Below, one piece after another: positions 17,480 through 25,487 of a DNA stretch of 48,649 nucleotides. Location: positions 1 to 48,649 of the forward strand of contig JAIRPL010000044.1 in assembly GCA_031256995.1 (NCBI GenBank), in the 5' to 3' direction. This stretch comes from Puniceicoccales bacterium. Its GTDB lineage: Bacteria > Verrucomicrobiota > Verrucomicrobiia > Opitutales > UBA953. The translations under genes were made by a program, and so were the position numbers. The notes beneath the pieces were generated by a model. It worked only from the letters and a program-made list of their open reading frames with translations. It did no database searches and was not told the DNA's origin. Every line of letters begins with the position of its first letter. Within the stretch, counting starts at the first letter, position 1.

Positions 17480-18250
17480 ATGACCAAGATCCCCCGACGA
17501 CTGGATGTTTTTTGGAGAATCGCGGCGACGGGATTCTCCTTCGCGGTTTTTGGAATTTTTGCGCTTGTACTTGCGTGCGCCGTCTTCCCGCTGTTCCGCA
17601 CTGTCTGCAAAAAACACCAGCGCAGGTATCTCGCCCAATGGGGCATCCAGCGCTCCTTTGTCCTCTTTGTCGCGATGCTGCGCGGCTTGAGGCTGCTGGA
17701 TTTTCACGTGGAAAACGCCGAGTTGCTGAAAATGGACGCCGGGTGCGTCATCGTTTCAAACCACCCGTCCCTGGCCGATTATTTTCTCCTTACCGCCCTT
17801 CTGCCGCGCTGCACTTGTGTCGTGAAGGAGGCATTGTGGGGGAATTTTTTCCTAGGCGCCATTGTCCGCGCCGCCGGCTATGTCCCCAACCGGGGCGCCG
17901 AGGAGGTGATTGAGGCTTGCAGGGAGCGCCTCGCCGCGGGCGACCCCATCCTGATTTTTCCGGAAGGCACCCGGACACGGGAAAATTTCCGGCTCAACCC
18001 GCTGCAACGCGGGGCGGCGAATATCGCGGTAAGATGCCTCGCCGACCTGCGCGTCGTGCATATCGCCTGCGTCCCGCGCGTCCTGACCAAGGAAAAAAAG
18101 TGGTGGCAGACCGCGCCCGTGCGCCCGCGGTTCAGCATAAGGGTGGGGCAAAAGATCCGGGTGAAAGACTTCCTGAGGGACGCCGTCCCCGAGGCCCGCG
18201 CCGTCCGCAACCTAAACGAATTCCTTGCCAACGCGCTTCTTCCGCCATAG
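17480..18250 (+). CDS. apeD: PlsC-like lysophospholipid acyltransferase (ApeD-like)
   Basis: 256-residue membrane-associated acyltransferase. It has a hydrophobic N-terminus (about 12-40), the HX4D motif NHPSLAD (H95-D100), and the second acyltransferase block FPEGTRTR (E162). The acyl donor could be the polyene-ACP or an ordinary acyl-ACP. Known: APE clusters include such acyltransferases, thought to build the lipid anchor or carrier of the polyene. It starts immediately after the stop of the chain length factor, so the two are probably translationally coupled, and it precedes the two ACP genes. Confidence 0.85.
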   Translation: MTKIPRRLDVFWRIAATGFSFAVFGIFALVLACAVFPLFRTVCKKHQRRYLAQWGIQRSFVLFVAMLRGLRLLDFHVENAELLKMDAGCVIVSNHPSLADYFLLTALLPRCTCVVKEALWGNFFLGAIVRAAGYVPNRGAEEVIEACRERLAAGDPILIFPEGTRTRENFRLNPLQRGAANIAVRCLADLRVVHIACVPRVLTKEKKWWQTAPVRPRFSIRVGQKIRVKDFLRDAVPEARAVRNLNEFLANALLPP

Positions 18251-18266
18251 AAGCCTGCCCTTTTCA

Positions 18267-18542
18267 ATGGACACCCTTGTCAAAGAAATCAAGCAACTTA
18301 TCGTCGGGACACTCAACCTTGAGGGCCTCACGCCAGAGGATATTGAAACCGACGCACCTCTTTTCCGCGAAGGCCTCGGGCTGGACTCAATTGACGCCCT
18401 CGAACTCGGCCTGGTCTTGAAAAACAAATACAAGATCTCGTTTTCGTCCGAGGATCAGGAGACGCGGAAGCACTTTTATTCTGTCGCCACCCTTGCCAAG
18501 TTCATCGCCTCGCAAAGAAACCCAGACGCTTTCCAACAATGA
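18267..18542 (+). CDS. apeE: Acyl carrier protein 1 of the aryl polyene cluster (ApeE-like)
   Basis: 91-residue acyl carrier protein. The phosphopantetheine site is GLGLDSIDALEL with Ser41. The ATG at 18267 (MDTLVKEIKQL) gives the normal ACP length and places helix I correctly. Its last codons overlap the next ACP gene by four bases (ATGA). Known: APE systems use two ACPs, one thought to receive the aryl starter and carry the growing chain. Which of the two does which cannot be read from sequence alone. Confidence 0.92.
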   Translation: MDTLVKEIKQLIVGTLNLEGLTPEDIETDAPLFREGLGLDSIDALELGLVLKNKYKISFSSEDQETRKHFYSVATLAKFIASQRNPDAFQQ

Positions 18543-18838
18543 ACAAAGAAGAAATCCTTAGCGAAATCAAAGGGCACCTCCACAAGCTTTTTGAGATTGA
18601 TCCCGACACCATCAAGCCGGAATCCCATCTCTATGCCGACCTTGGCCTCGACTCGATCGACGCTGTGGACTTGGTCGTCCAGATCCAGCGTGCGACCGGG
18701 CGGAAAATCAAGCCGCAGGACTTCAAGTCAGTGCGCACGGTGGGCGACGTTGTCGATGCGGTGAAGGCGCTTCTCGAGCAGCCGGAAACACCGGACAATG
18801 CGCCGGATGGCGTTGCCAAGGATTTGCCCCCGCAGTGA
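18539..18838 (+). CDS. apeF: Acyl carrier protein 2 of the aryl polyene cluster (ApeF-like)
   Basis: 99-residue acyl carrier protein with the 4'-phosphopantetheine site GLDSIDAVDL (Ser39). It has a flexible acidic/Pro-rich C-terminal tail of about 18 residues beyond the ACP fold. It overlaps apeE by ATGA, implying coupled, near-equimolar translation of the two ACPs. It differs from ApeE in helices II and III (VVQIQRATGRKIKPQDFKSV), so the two are not a recent duplication. Confidence 0.92.
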   Translation: MNKEEILSEIKGHLHKLFEIDPDTIKPESHLYADLGLDSIDAVDLVVQIQRATGRKIKPQDFKSVRTVGDVVDAVKALLEQPETPDNAPDGVAKDLPPQ

Positions 18839-18844
18839 TTGAAA

Positions 18845-19405
18845 ATGCGGCGCACACTCGCAATTTTTGCCGGAAGCATCCTTCTGGCCTATCCTTTTCT
18901 TGTCTATTTCGGACTGCAAAAGCATGGCATTCGCGTGGTGGCGCCGTTTCTTCTCGCGCTTTTTGCGCTTCGCGTCTTTCAGGCACGCCCGCGCTTCCGG
19001 GATCTTTTTGCCGCCAGCGCCGCGCTTTCCATCATTGGGACTTTTCTTGTCATTCTGGCATGGGTCTTCCATTGGGGCGAATGCCTGCTTTTTTATCCAG
19101 TCGCCGCCAACGCGCTCTTTCTTGGCGTCTTTGGATTGTCCCTCGCCAAGCCCCCGAGTTTCTGCGAACGTTTCGCGCGTCTTGTCGACGGAAACGACTT
19201 TCCAGAGAGCGCCATTCCCTACGCCCGCCGCGTCACACAGGTTTGGTGCGCACTCTTTGTTTTCAACGGTGTCATGGCCCTTCTTACCGCCCTCTCTGGC
19301 GACATGAAACTTTGGACCCTTTACAACGGCGCCATCGCTTATGTCCTGATTGCCGCGCTCTTTTGCGGCGAGCGGATCACGCGCAAAATTATTTTTAAGA
19401 AATGA
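18845..19405 (+). CDS. apeG: Small integral membrane protein of the aryl polyene cluster (ApeG-like)
   Basis: 186-residue membrane protein with about five or six hydrophobic helices (for example LAIFAGSILLAYPFLVYFGL and AALSIIGTFLVILAWVFHW) and a conserved-looking GECLLFYPVAANALF segment. Function is unknown. Known: a protein of this type, formerly grouped as an uncharacterised conserved membrane family, occurs beside the ACPs in APE clusters. ATG 18845 is chosen; a TTG at 18839, directly after the apeF stop, is an alternative. Its stop overlaps the next start (ATGA). Confidence 0.78.
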   Translation: MRRTLAIFAGSILLAYPFLVYFGLQKHGIRVVAPFLLALFALRVFQARPRFRDLFAASAALSIIGTFLVILAWVFHWGECLLFYPVAANALFLGVFGLSLAKPPSFCERFARLVDGNDFPESAIPYARRVTQVWCALFVFNGVMALLTALSGDMKLWTLYNGAIAYVLIAALFCGERITRKIIFKK

Positions 19406-21138
19406 GAGTTTTCCCGCTTAAGTTCGAGGAAATCCTTGATGCCCCCCATGCGGCTGACAAGGTGGTTTCCATCCAAAAAAACGGCACGAAACGGACCTTT
19501 GGCCAATTCAAAAAGACAGCCCTCGCGCTTGCGGAAATTCTCTCCTCTCGCAGGGAAAAATCCTTCGCGCTTTGTTTTGACAATGCCGCGCTTCACGCCG
19601 CCGCCTTTCTTGCCGCCTATCGCGCCAATAAAAACGTCGTCCTGCCCGGCCATAACCGCGCCGCCGTCCTCAATGAACAGCATGCCGCCGGCGCGTTTGA
19701 CGCCATTCTCACCGACTTGCCCCTGGCCACGGATTGTTTGAAAATCCACGTGGGTGACGACATGTCCGGGGAGGCATCACTTCTCGACGAAAAAGAGTGC
19801 CATCCCACGCATCCCTTGAATTCGGAATCCGCCGAGGAATCCAACGTCACGTTTTTCACATCCGGCTCCAGCGGCGTTTCCAAAAAGGTTTCAAAAACAC
19901 GGGCGCAATTGCGTGTCGAAAACGAATTGCATGCCGCCCATTGGGGGCAGCGCCTGCCTGGTTCCGCCGTGCTTGGCACCACCTCCCATCTGCATCTTTA
20001 CGGGTTCCAATTTCGCGTGTTGCTCCCCCTTTCCATGGGAGTCCCGTTCAACGAACATCTCATTGAATACCATGAGCAATTGCACGGAATATCATCGGAT
20101 TTCTGCCTTGTCTCCAGCCCCGCGTTCCTGAAGCGACTTGACACAACCCTGACGCCGCTCCAGTGCCGTTTCATTCTCTGCGCGGGAGGTGTTCTGCCTC
20201 CCGAGACAGCCTTGCTTGCACAGAAAATTCTTGGGGTAGCTCCCCTTGAGATTTTTGGTTCCACGGAGGCCGGGGCGATGGCATGGCGCGACACCGCCAT
20301 TGACCGCGAGTTTTGGACACCGCTTCCAGGCGTTGAGATCAAAAGCGGGGACGACGGCCGCCTTTCCATTCGCTCGCCTTTTTTGCCCGACTCCAATTAT
20401 CTTCTCACCGATGACAAAATCGAAACCAAGGAGGACGGTCGTTTTCGTTTGGCCGGACGGCTCGACCGGGTGGTGAAAATCGAGGAAAAACGCGTCTCTC
20501 TCGTGGACGTGGAAACGCGCTTGCGGGCAATCGAAGGCATTGATGATGTGGCCGCGCTTCCGCTTACGGTTGGCACACGCACTTTTATCGCTGCCGTTCT
20601 CGTATTGGACAAAACGACCCTTTCCCATTTTCGGAAAATCGGCGTCGGGAAATTTCTGCTGGAAATCCGCGGGCACCTTCGTGAAACGCTTGAACCTGTC
20701 GCCATTCCACGGCGGATTCGCGTTGTTCCACGAATTCCCGAGAGCACACAGGGGAAACGCCATGCCGCGGCGCTGGAATCTCTTTTCTTGCCGGAAAAAC
20801 CGCTCGGGATCGAAAGGATTCCGTGCCCGGAAAATCCATCCAGCGTCATTCTTAAATTCAAGCTTGATCCCGATTTAATCTGGTTTCGCGGGCATTTCGC
20901 AACCCATCCACTTCTCCCAGGCGTCGCGCAACTCCGCTGGGCCGAGCATTTTGCGACGGAGATGCTGGCTCCAGATCTGACCTTTTCCCACCTGGTTTCA
21001 CTCAAATTTCTAAAACCGCTTGTCCCCAATGACACCGTCCGCCTCCAGCTCAACCTCGATGCCGGGGCAAAATTGCTGGAGTTTAGCTACAAATGTGGGG
21101 AGGAGACGGCAAGTTTTGGAAAAATCCGAATGAAGTGA
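19402..21138 (+). CDS. apeH: Fusion: AMP-dependent starter ligase plus hotdog dehydratase (ApeH-ApeI)
   Basis: 578-residue two-domain enzyme. Residues 1-470 are an AMP-forming acyl ligase: the P-loop is TSGSSGVSKK (153-162), followed by FGSTEAGAMAWR and the YLLTDDKIE and GRLDRVVKIEEKRVS blocks. This half should adenylate the aromatic starter acid and load it on an ACP. Residues 480-578 are a hotdog dehydratase: WFRGHFATHPLLPGV with His498 as the candidate catalytic residue, as in ApeI/FabZ-like enzymes. Known: characterised APE systems describe ApeH and ApeI as separate activities, with ApeI pairing with ApeP. Here they are one polypeptide with no stop or frame change at the junction. The gene overlaps apeG by four bases. 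Confidence 0.87.
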   Translation: MRVFPLKFEEILDAPHAADKVVSIQKNGTKRTFGQFKKTALALAEILSSRREKSFALCFDNAALHAAAFLAAYRANKNVVLPGHNRAAVLNEQHAAGAFDAILTDLPLATDCLKIHVGDDMSGEASLLDEKECHPTHPLNSESAEESNVTFFTSGSSGVSKKVSKTRAQLRVENELHAAHWGQRLPGSAVLGTTSHLHLYGFQFRVLLPLSMGVPFNEHLIEYHEQLHGISSDFCLVSSPAFLKRLDTTLTPLQCRFILCAGGVLPPETALLAQKILGVAPLEIFGSTEAGAMAWRDTAIDREFWTPLPGVEIKSGDDGRLSIRSPFLPDSNYLLTDDKIETKEDGRFRLAGRLDRVVKIEEKRVSLVDVETRLRAIEGIDDVAALPLTVGTRTFIAAVLVLDKTTLSHFRKIGVGKFLLEIRGHLRETLEPVAIPRRIRVVPRIPESTQGKRHAAALESLFLPEKPLGIERIPCPENPSSVILKFKLDPDLIWFRGHFATHPLLPGVAQLRWAEHFATEMLAPDLTFSHLVSLKFLKPLVPNDTVRLQLNLDAGAKLLEFSYKCGEETASFGKIRMK

Positions 21139-21148
21139 CCGCGCAAGA

Positions 21149-22855
21149 ATGCAAAAAATGACATTCAATCCATGCATCATCATCCCCTGTCATGACCACG
21201 GCTCAATGCTGCCTGCGGTCCTGTCCGCCCTGCAGAAATATGCGTTGCCGGTTTTCATTGTGGATGACGCCAGCACGGTGCCATTGCCGCCCGATTTAAT
21301 CAAAAAATTCCCCGCGCAAAGAATTTCAATTTTGCGGCATGAAAAAAACATGGGAAAGGGCGGTGCCGTGCTTACAGCGCTCCGCGAGGCGGACAAGCAG
21401 GGATTTTCACACGCGTTGCAAATCGATGCCGATGGCCAGCATGACAGTCGTGTGATTCCCGAATTTCTCGCGCTCTCCCGGGAGATTCCAAACGCCCTTG
21501 TCTCCGGGCGGCCAATTTACGACGACACCGTGCCACGTTCCCGCTTTTACAGCCGCTATTTGACACATGCCTGGGTCTGGCTTGAGACCCTTTCGTTTTC
21601 AATCAAGGACAGCATGTGCGGACTGCGCGTCTATCCGATAAAAGAGACTCTCGCGATCCTCGCACGTGCCAAAGTCGGACTCCGGATGGAATTCGACATC
21701 GAGATCATGGTGCGTTTCGCCTGGAGAAAAACACCCATCAAATTCATTCCGGTGCATGTGTCCTATCCCAAGGATGGCATTTCCAATTTCCGCCCTTGGC
21801 GGGATAATTTCCGGATCGCACGGATGCACACACGCCTCGTCATCCTGATGCTCCTTGGCATGCCCGGGCGTTTTTTTTGCGGAAAGAAACAGGAGGATGT
21901 CGACGCCGCCAATTGGGCGAGGCTCCGGGAACGCCGGGGGTTGCTGGGGATGCGGGTGTTGTTTTTCGTCTATCGTTTTTTTGGACGGCGCATTTTCCAA
22001 TTCTTTCTCCATCCGGTGATCGCCGTGTATTGGATCACGGCTGGCACGCATCGTCGCGCATCGGAGGCTTATTTGCGACGGCTAAAAGCTTTTGCCACCA
22101 CGCGCGGCGCGCCTGTGGGAAAGAAAATCACAAGCTACCGGCATTTTTTGCGCTTCGGGGAAAACATGCTGGAAAAACTCGCGGCTTGGCGCGGGGAAAT
22201 TCCAAAGAATTCCGTCGAAATCGTGATGAGTGAAAATGTCCGGGAACACTTGCAATCAGGGAAGGGCGGAATCGCATTGTGCGCGCACCTTGGAAATTTT
22301 GAATTGTGCAGGGCGCTTGCGACGATGGATGGATTTGTCATCAATGCGGTCTTTTTTCAGGAAAACACGAGACGCTTTGCCAGGCTTCTCGAGGAGTTTG
22401 CGGCGCGATCGCAGTTGCGAATTCTTTCCATCACCGAATTCACGCCCGCTACAGCCGTGATGCTTCAGGAAAAAATTCGTGCCGGGGAATGGGTTGCGAT
22501 TGCCGCCGACCGCGTTTCAGCCGACAGTCCCGACCGTGTCGTGAATGTGCCGTTTCTCGGCATGGAGGCGCCATTTCCGCAAGGCCCCTTTCTTCTGGCC
22601 GCCTCACTGCGGGTTCCTGTCTTCACCATGTTCGCCCTGCGGGAGGATGACGGCCGGAAGATTTATCTCGAGGAATTCGCAAACCCGCTGGAAATTCCAC
22701 GGGCAAACCGGTTGGATTCCCTTCGTGCCGCCGCGCAAAAGTTCGTGGAAAAACTCGAATTCCACACGCTCCGCGCGCCATTGGAATGGGCGAATTTTTT
22801 TGATTTTTGGAAGGAGGGAATCTCCGAAAAATTCCCGCATGAAAATCGCGAGTAG
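21149..22855 (+). CDS. apeJ: GT2 glycosyltransferase fused to LpxL-like acyltransferase (ApeJ-like)
   Basis: 568 residues. The first about 245 are a family 2 glycosyltransferase (IIPCHDHG at the start, FIVDDAST, and DADGQHD as the metal-binding DXD region). About 270-568 are an LpxL/HtrB-type acyltransferase with the HX4E motif H380-E385 (HLGNFE) and an AADRVSADSP segment. A short hydrophobic stretch links the halves. Known: this GT2-acyltransferase fusion is a hallmark of APE clusters and is thought to assemble the lipid or glycolipid to which the polyene is attached. The start at 21149 has a second in-frame ATG at 21158; neither has a clear ribosome-binding site. Confidence 0.88.
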   Translation: MQKMTFNPCIIIPCHDHGSMLPAVLSALQKYALPVFIVDDASTVPLPPDLIKKFPAQRISILRHEKNMGKGGAVLTALREADKQGFSHALQIDADGQHDSRVIPEFLALSREIPNALVSGRPIYDDTVPRSRFYSRYLTHAWVWLETLSFSIKDSMCGLRVYPIKETLAILARAKVGLRMEFDIEIMVRFAWRKTPIKFIPVHVSYPKDGISNFRPWRDNFRIARMHTRLVILMLLGMPGRFFCGKKQEDVDAANWARLRERRGLLGMRVLFFVYRFFGRRIFQFFLHPVIAVYWITAGTHRRASEAYLRRLKAFATTRGAPVGKKITSYRHFLRFGENMLEKLAAWRGEIPKNSVEIVMSENVREHLQSGKGGIALCAHLGNFELCRALATMDGFVINAVFFQENTRRFARLLEEFAARSQLRILSITEFTPATAVMLQEKIRAGEWVAIAADRVSADSPDRVVNVPFLGMEAPFPQGPFLLAASLRVPVFTMFALREDDGRKIYLEEFANPLEIPRANRLDSLRAAAQKFVEKLEFHTLRAPLEWANFFDFWKEGISEKFPHENRE

Positions 22856-22876
22856 CATGACAACCCCACTTTTATC

Positions 22877-23326
22877 ATGAAAATTCCCATTTCAAAAACA
22901 GCACCCTCCGCGCCGTTCCGAAGCGCGACCATCGAGCTTCAACCGCAATTTTACGATGTGGATCCGATGGGGGTTGTCTGGCATGGAAATTATTTCCGTT
23001 TTCTCGAATGCGCCCGGTCCGCCCTGCTTGATTCCTTCCATTACGGCTATCTTGAGATGGAGAAATCCGGCTATTTCTGGCCGATTGTCGAAACGAGAAT
23101 GAAGTATGTTTCCCCGGTGGCCCTGGGCCAGAAGATAACGGTGACGGCAATTCTTGTGGAATGGGAAAACCGCCTGAGAATTGATTATGAGATCTTCAAC
23201 CTTGCCACGCGACGGCGGGCCACGAAGGCGCAAACGACACAAATTGCAATCGACAAGCATTCCCGCGAAATGTGTTTTACGAGTCCAGCGATTTTATTTG
23301 AAAAACTCGGCCTATCCCAAAAGTGA
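22877..23326 (+). CDS. apeK: Hotdog-fold acyl thioesterase (ApeK-like)
   Basis: 149-residue thioesterase of the 4-hydroxybenzoyl-CoA thioesterase/YbgC family. The signature YDVDPMGVVWHGNYFRF (residues 26-42) includes the candidate catalytic Asp29 and the HGNY core. The family hydrolyses acyl-CoA or acyl-ACP thioesters. In this cluster it may release or edit stalled polyene intermediates. Its stop overlaps the GTG start of the next gene (GTGA), placing the oxidoreductase firmly in the operon. Confidence 0.88.
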   Translation: MKIPISKTAPSAPFRSATIELQPQFYDVDPMGVVWHGNYFRFLECARSALLDSFHYGYLEMEKSGYFWPIVETRMKYVSPVALGQKITVTAILVEWENRLRIDYEIFNLATRRRATKAQTTQIAIDKHSREMCFTSPAILFEKLGLSQK

Positions 23327-24828
23327 CAACATCCGCCCAAATCGAGCAAAAAAACGAGCATTCGGACCTCCATTGTCCGAACGAGCGGTTTGATGTTCTT
23401 GTCATTGGCGCCGGCATCGGCGGCCTGACGGCGGGGGTGTTGCTTGCCCGGAAAGGGCATCGCGTTTGCGTGCTCGAATCGCACGACAAAGTCGGCGGAC
23501 TCGCGTCCTCGTGGGAAAGGAGAATCGGTGAGAAAAAATTTGTTTTTAGCGCCGGGGTGCAGGATATAAGCGGATTTGGTCCGGGAGGGACTTTTGAAAA
23601 TCTCCTGTCGCAGTCGCCATTCCGGAGTGAGATCCGCTGGTTGCAAACAAGCCAGCGTCACATTGGAACATCGGGGGTTTTCGACATTTCCGGCAACGTG
23701 GAGAATCTCCTTTCCTTGCTCGCTGAAAAATTTCCTGGGGATGCCGGCGGGATGCGGGCGTTTTTTGCCGAGATGACTCGTTTGCTCCACCTGCGACGGC
23801 GGGAAGGTCTGAAATCCATGTCGCATGAGCCCCCCGTCAATCTGGATGAAAATTCGGAAAAAACCTCCGCCATCCCGCAGCTGTTCCAAGAGCCGTATCT
23901 GATGTTTTTGCGACGCTTCGTCAAGAATCCACTTCTGGAGGATTTGCTGACGAATATTTGCAATTATCTGACTGACTCGCCCGCCCTCTTGTCGCTTGGC
24001 AATGCGGTCCCCCTTCACGCCTACCATCTTGAGGGCGGATTTTATCCTGCCGGCGGCATCCGGAAGCTTGCCGACCTGCTGGCGCGGGAAATCGAGTTTC
24101 GGGGCGGGATCGTACTTTGCAGGACAACGGCGGACAAAATCCTTCCACCGGCGAATGATGCGGCGGAAATCCTTGTTGGCGCAAATGGTCGTTTTTTTCG
24201 GACGCGGGCTGTCATCGCAAATCGAAATGTCTCCGGGACATTCCGCAATTTTCTTCCAACAATGGCATTGCCATTGGTTTTTCGAAAGCGGCTTTTCTCG
24301 CGCGTCCCCGGCCCGTCCGCCGTGTTGATGAACATGGCATGCGAGGGTGTTTTTGACATTCCTGAACACACATTTGTCCGGGATGGAACGCGGGTGTTCG
24401 CGCTTGCAAATCCATCGCGGCATGACAATTCACTCGCGCCTCCCGGCCACTCCGCAATGTCGGCAATCAAGCTTCTTTCCCACGAGGAATCCGTTCGCTG
24501 GCTTGCGCTCGACGGGGATGCCTATCGGGAAAAGAAAACATGTTTTACAAAAGCCTTCATCCGTGACGTGGAAACCTCGTTTCCACAACTTCGCGGACAC
24601 ATTTTGCATGTTGAGACCGCGACACCAAGGACGTTTTTGCGTTTCTGCCAGGTGCCGTATGGCATGATTTACGGACATGCGTTTGGCACATGGTCCCCGC
24701 TGACACATTCCCCGGTCAAATGGCTTTTCTTTGCCGGCGCGGACACCAATCTTGGTCCTGGTGTCGAAGCTGTCGCCATTTCCGGATATCAGGCGGCAAG
24801 GAGCGTGAACGAATTTCTTTCGGCATGA
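23323..24828 (+). CDS. CrtI/CrtISO-like FAD-dependent oxidoreductase within the aryl polyene operon
   Basis: 501-residue flavoprotein starting at GTG 23323, which overlaps the apeK stop. The dinucleotide-binding motif is VLVIGAGIGGLTAGVLLARKG followed by CVLESHDKVGGLASS. The C-terminal FAD-contact region reads GADTNLGPGVEAVAISGYQAA. The middle (TFLRFCQVPYGMIYGHA) resembles phytoene desaturases, carotenoid isomerases and retinol saturases. Its coupled start and stop embed it in the operon. Known: the enzyme set reconstituted for APE synthesis does not need such an enzyme. Inference: it isomerises, saturates or desaturates the polyene, or provides an alternative end-group. No signal peptide or transmembrane helix is seen. 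Confidence 0.8.
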   Translation: MTTSAQIEQKNEHSDLHCPNERFDVLVIGAGIGGLTAGVLLARKGHRVCVLESHDKVGGLASSWERRIGEKKFVFSAGVQDISGFGPGGTFENLLSQSPFRSEIRWLQTSQRHIGTSGVFDISGNVENLLSLLAEKFPGDAGGMRAFFAEMTRLLHLRRREGLKSMSHEPPVNLDENSEKTSAIPQLFQEPYLMFLRRFVKNPLLEDLLTNICNYLTDSPALLSLGNAVPLHAYHLEGGFYPAGGIRKLADLLAREIEFRGGIVLCRTTADKILPPANDAAEILVGANGRFFRTRAVIANRNVSGTFRNFLPTMALPLVFRKRLFSRVPGPSAVLMNMACEGVFDIPEHTFVRDGTRVFALANPSRHDNSLAPPGHSAMSAIKLLSHEESVRWLALDGDAYREKKTCFTKAFIRDVETSFPQLRGHILHVETATPRTFLRFCQVPYGMIYGHAFGTWSPLTHSPVKWLFFAGADTNLGPGVEAVAISGYQAARSVNEFLSA

Positions 24829-24847
24829 AAAACCAAAACTTCCAAAC

Positions 24848-25486
24848 ATGAAATCCCGTCGAATCATCTTCTCATTCCTTATCCTCCTCGCATTGGCCGC
24901 CGGCACGCCCGCGCACGCGCTCGTGCTGGAGGATTTGCAAAAACGTTTTGAATCCATTCCCGTGCTGCGTTGCGAGTTTCAGCAGGAGAAACAAATCCAT
25001 GGAATTGACAAGCCCCTCAAATCGCGCGGGGAATTGCTTGTCGCACGGGAGGCCGGTCTTTTTTGGAATCAAAAAAAACCATTTGAAAACACACTCTTGA
25101 TGAACGAGGGAGTGCTTTTCCAACGCATTGCCGGGCAGCCTCCGCAAATCATCACCGCCGAGAAACAACCGCAACTTTTTCAACTTAATCGCCTTCTCAC
25201 CGGACTTTTTCGAGCGGATCGCGCCATGCTCGAGAAGAATTTCACGACATCCTTTTCCGAGGAAGGCGGCAGGTGGAAAATCGTGCTTTCGCCACGCGAG
25301 GCGCCTTTGGACAAAATTTTCCGGCGCATAACGCTTTCCGGGGAGGAAAATTTCAAAACGGCAATTTTTGAGGATGCCCAGGGTGATCTCACGACAATCA
25401 CATTTTCAAATTTCAAAATGAGTCCTCCCACGCTCACGGCGGCGGAAAAGGAAATCTTTTCACAAATACCCCCTCTCCGGGAATAA
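24848..25486 (+). CDS. apeL: LolA-like outer-membrane carrier protein (ApeL-like)
   Basis: 212-residue periplasmic protein with a signal peptide (residues 1-25, ending THALV-like PAHA). The body has the LolA fold pattern: LRCEFQQEKQI, then a strand ending RGELLVA, then GLFWNQKKPFENTLLMNEG. Known: APE clusters contain a LolA-like protein that works with an MMPL-family exporter and a DUF3261 lipoprotein to move the product to the outer membrane. The two-base gap to the next gene supports co-translation with the exporter. Confidence 0.85.
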   Translation: MKSRRIIFSFLILLALAAGTPAHALVLEDLQKRFESIPVLRCEFQQEKQIHGIDKPLKSRGELLVAREAGLFWNQKKPFENTLLMNEGVLFQRIAGQPPQIITAEKQPQLFQLNRLLTGLFRADRAMLEKNFTTSFSEEGGRWKIVLSPREAPLDKIFRRITLSGEENFKTAIFEDAQGDLTTITFSNFKMSPPTLTAAEKEIFSQIPPLRE

Positions 25487-25487
25487 T

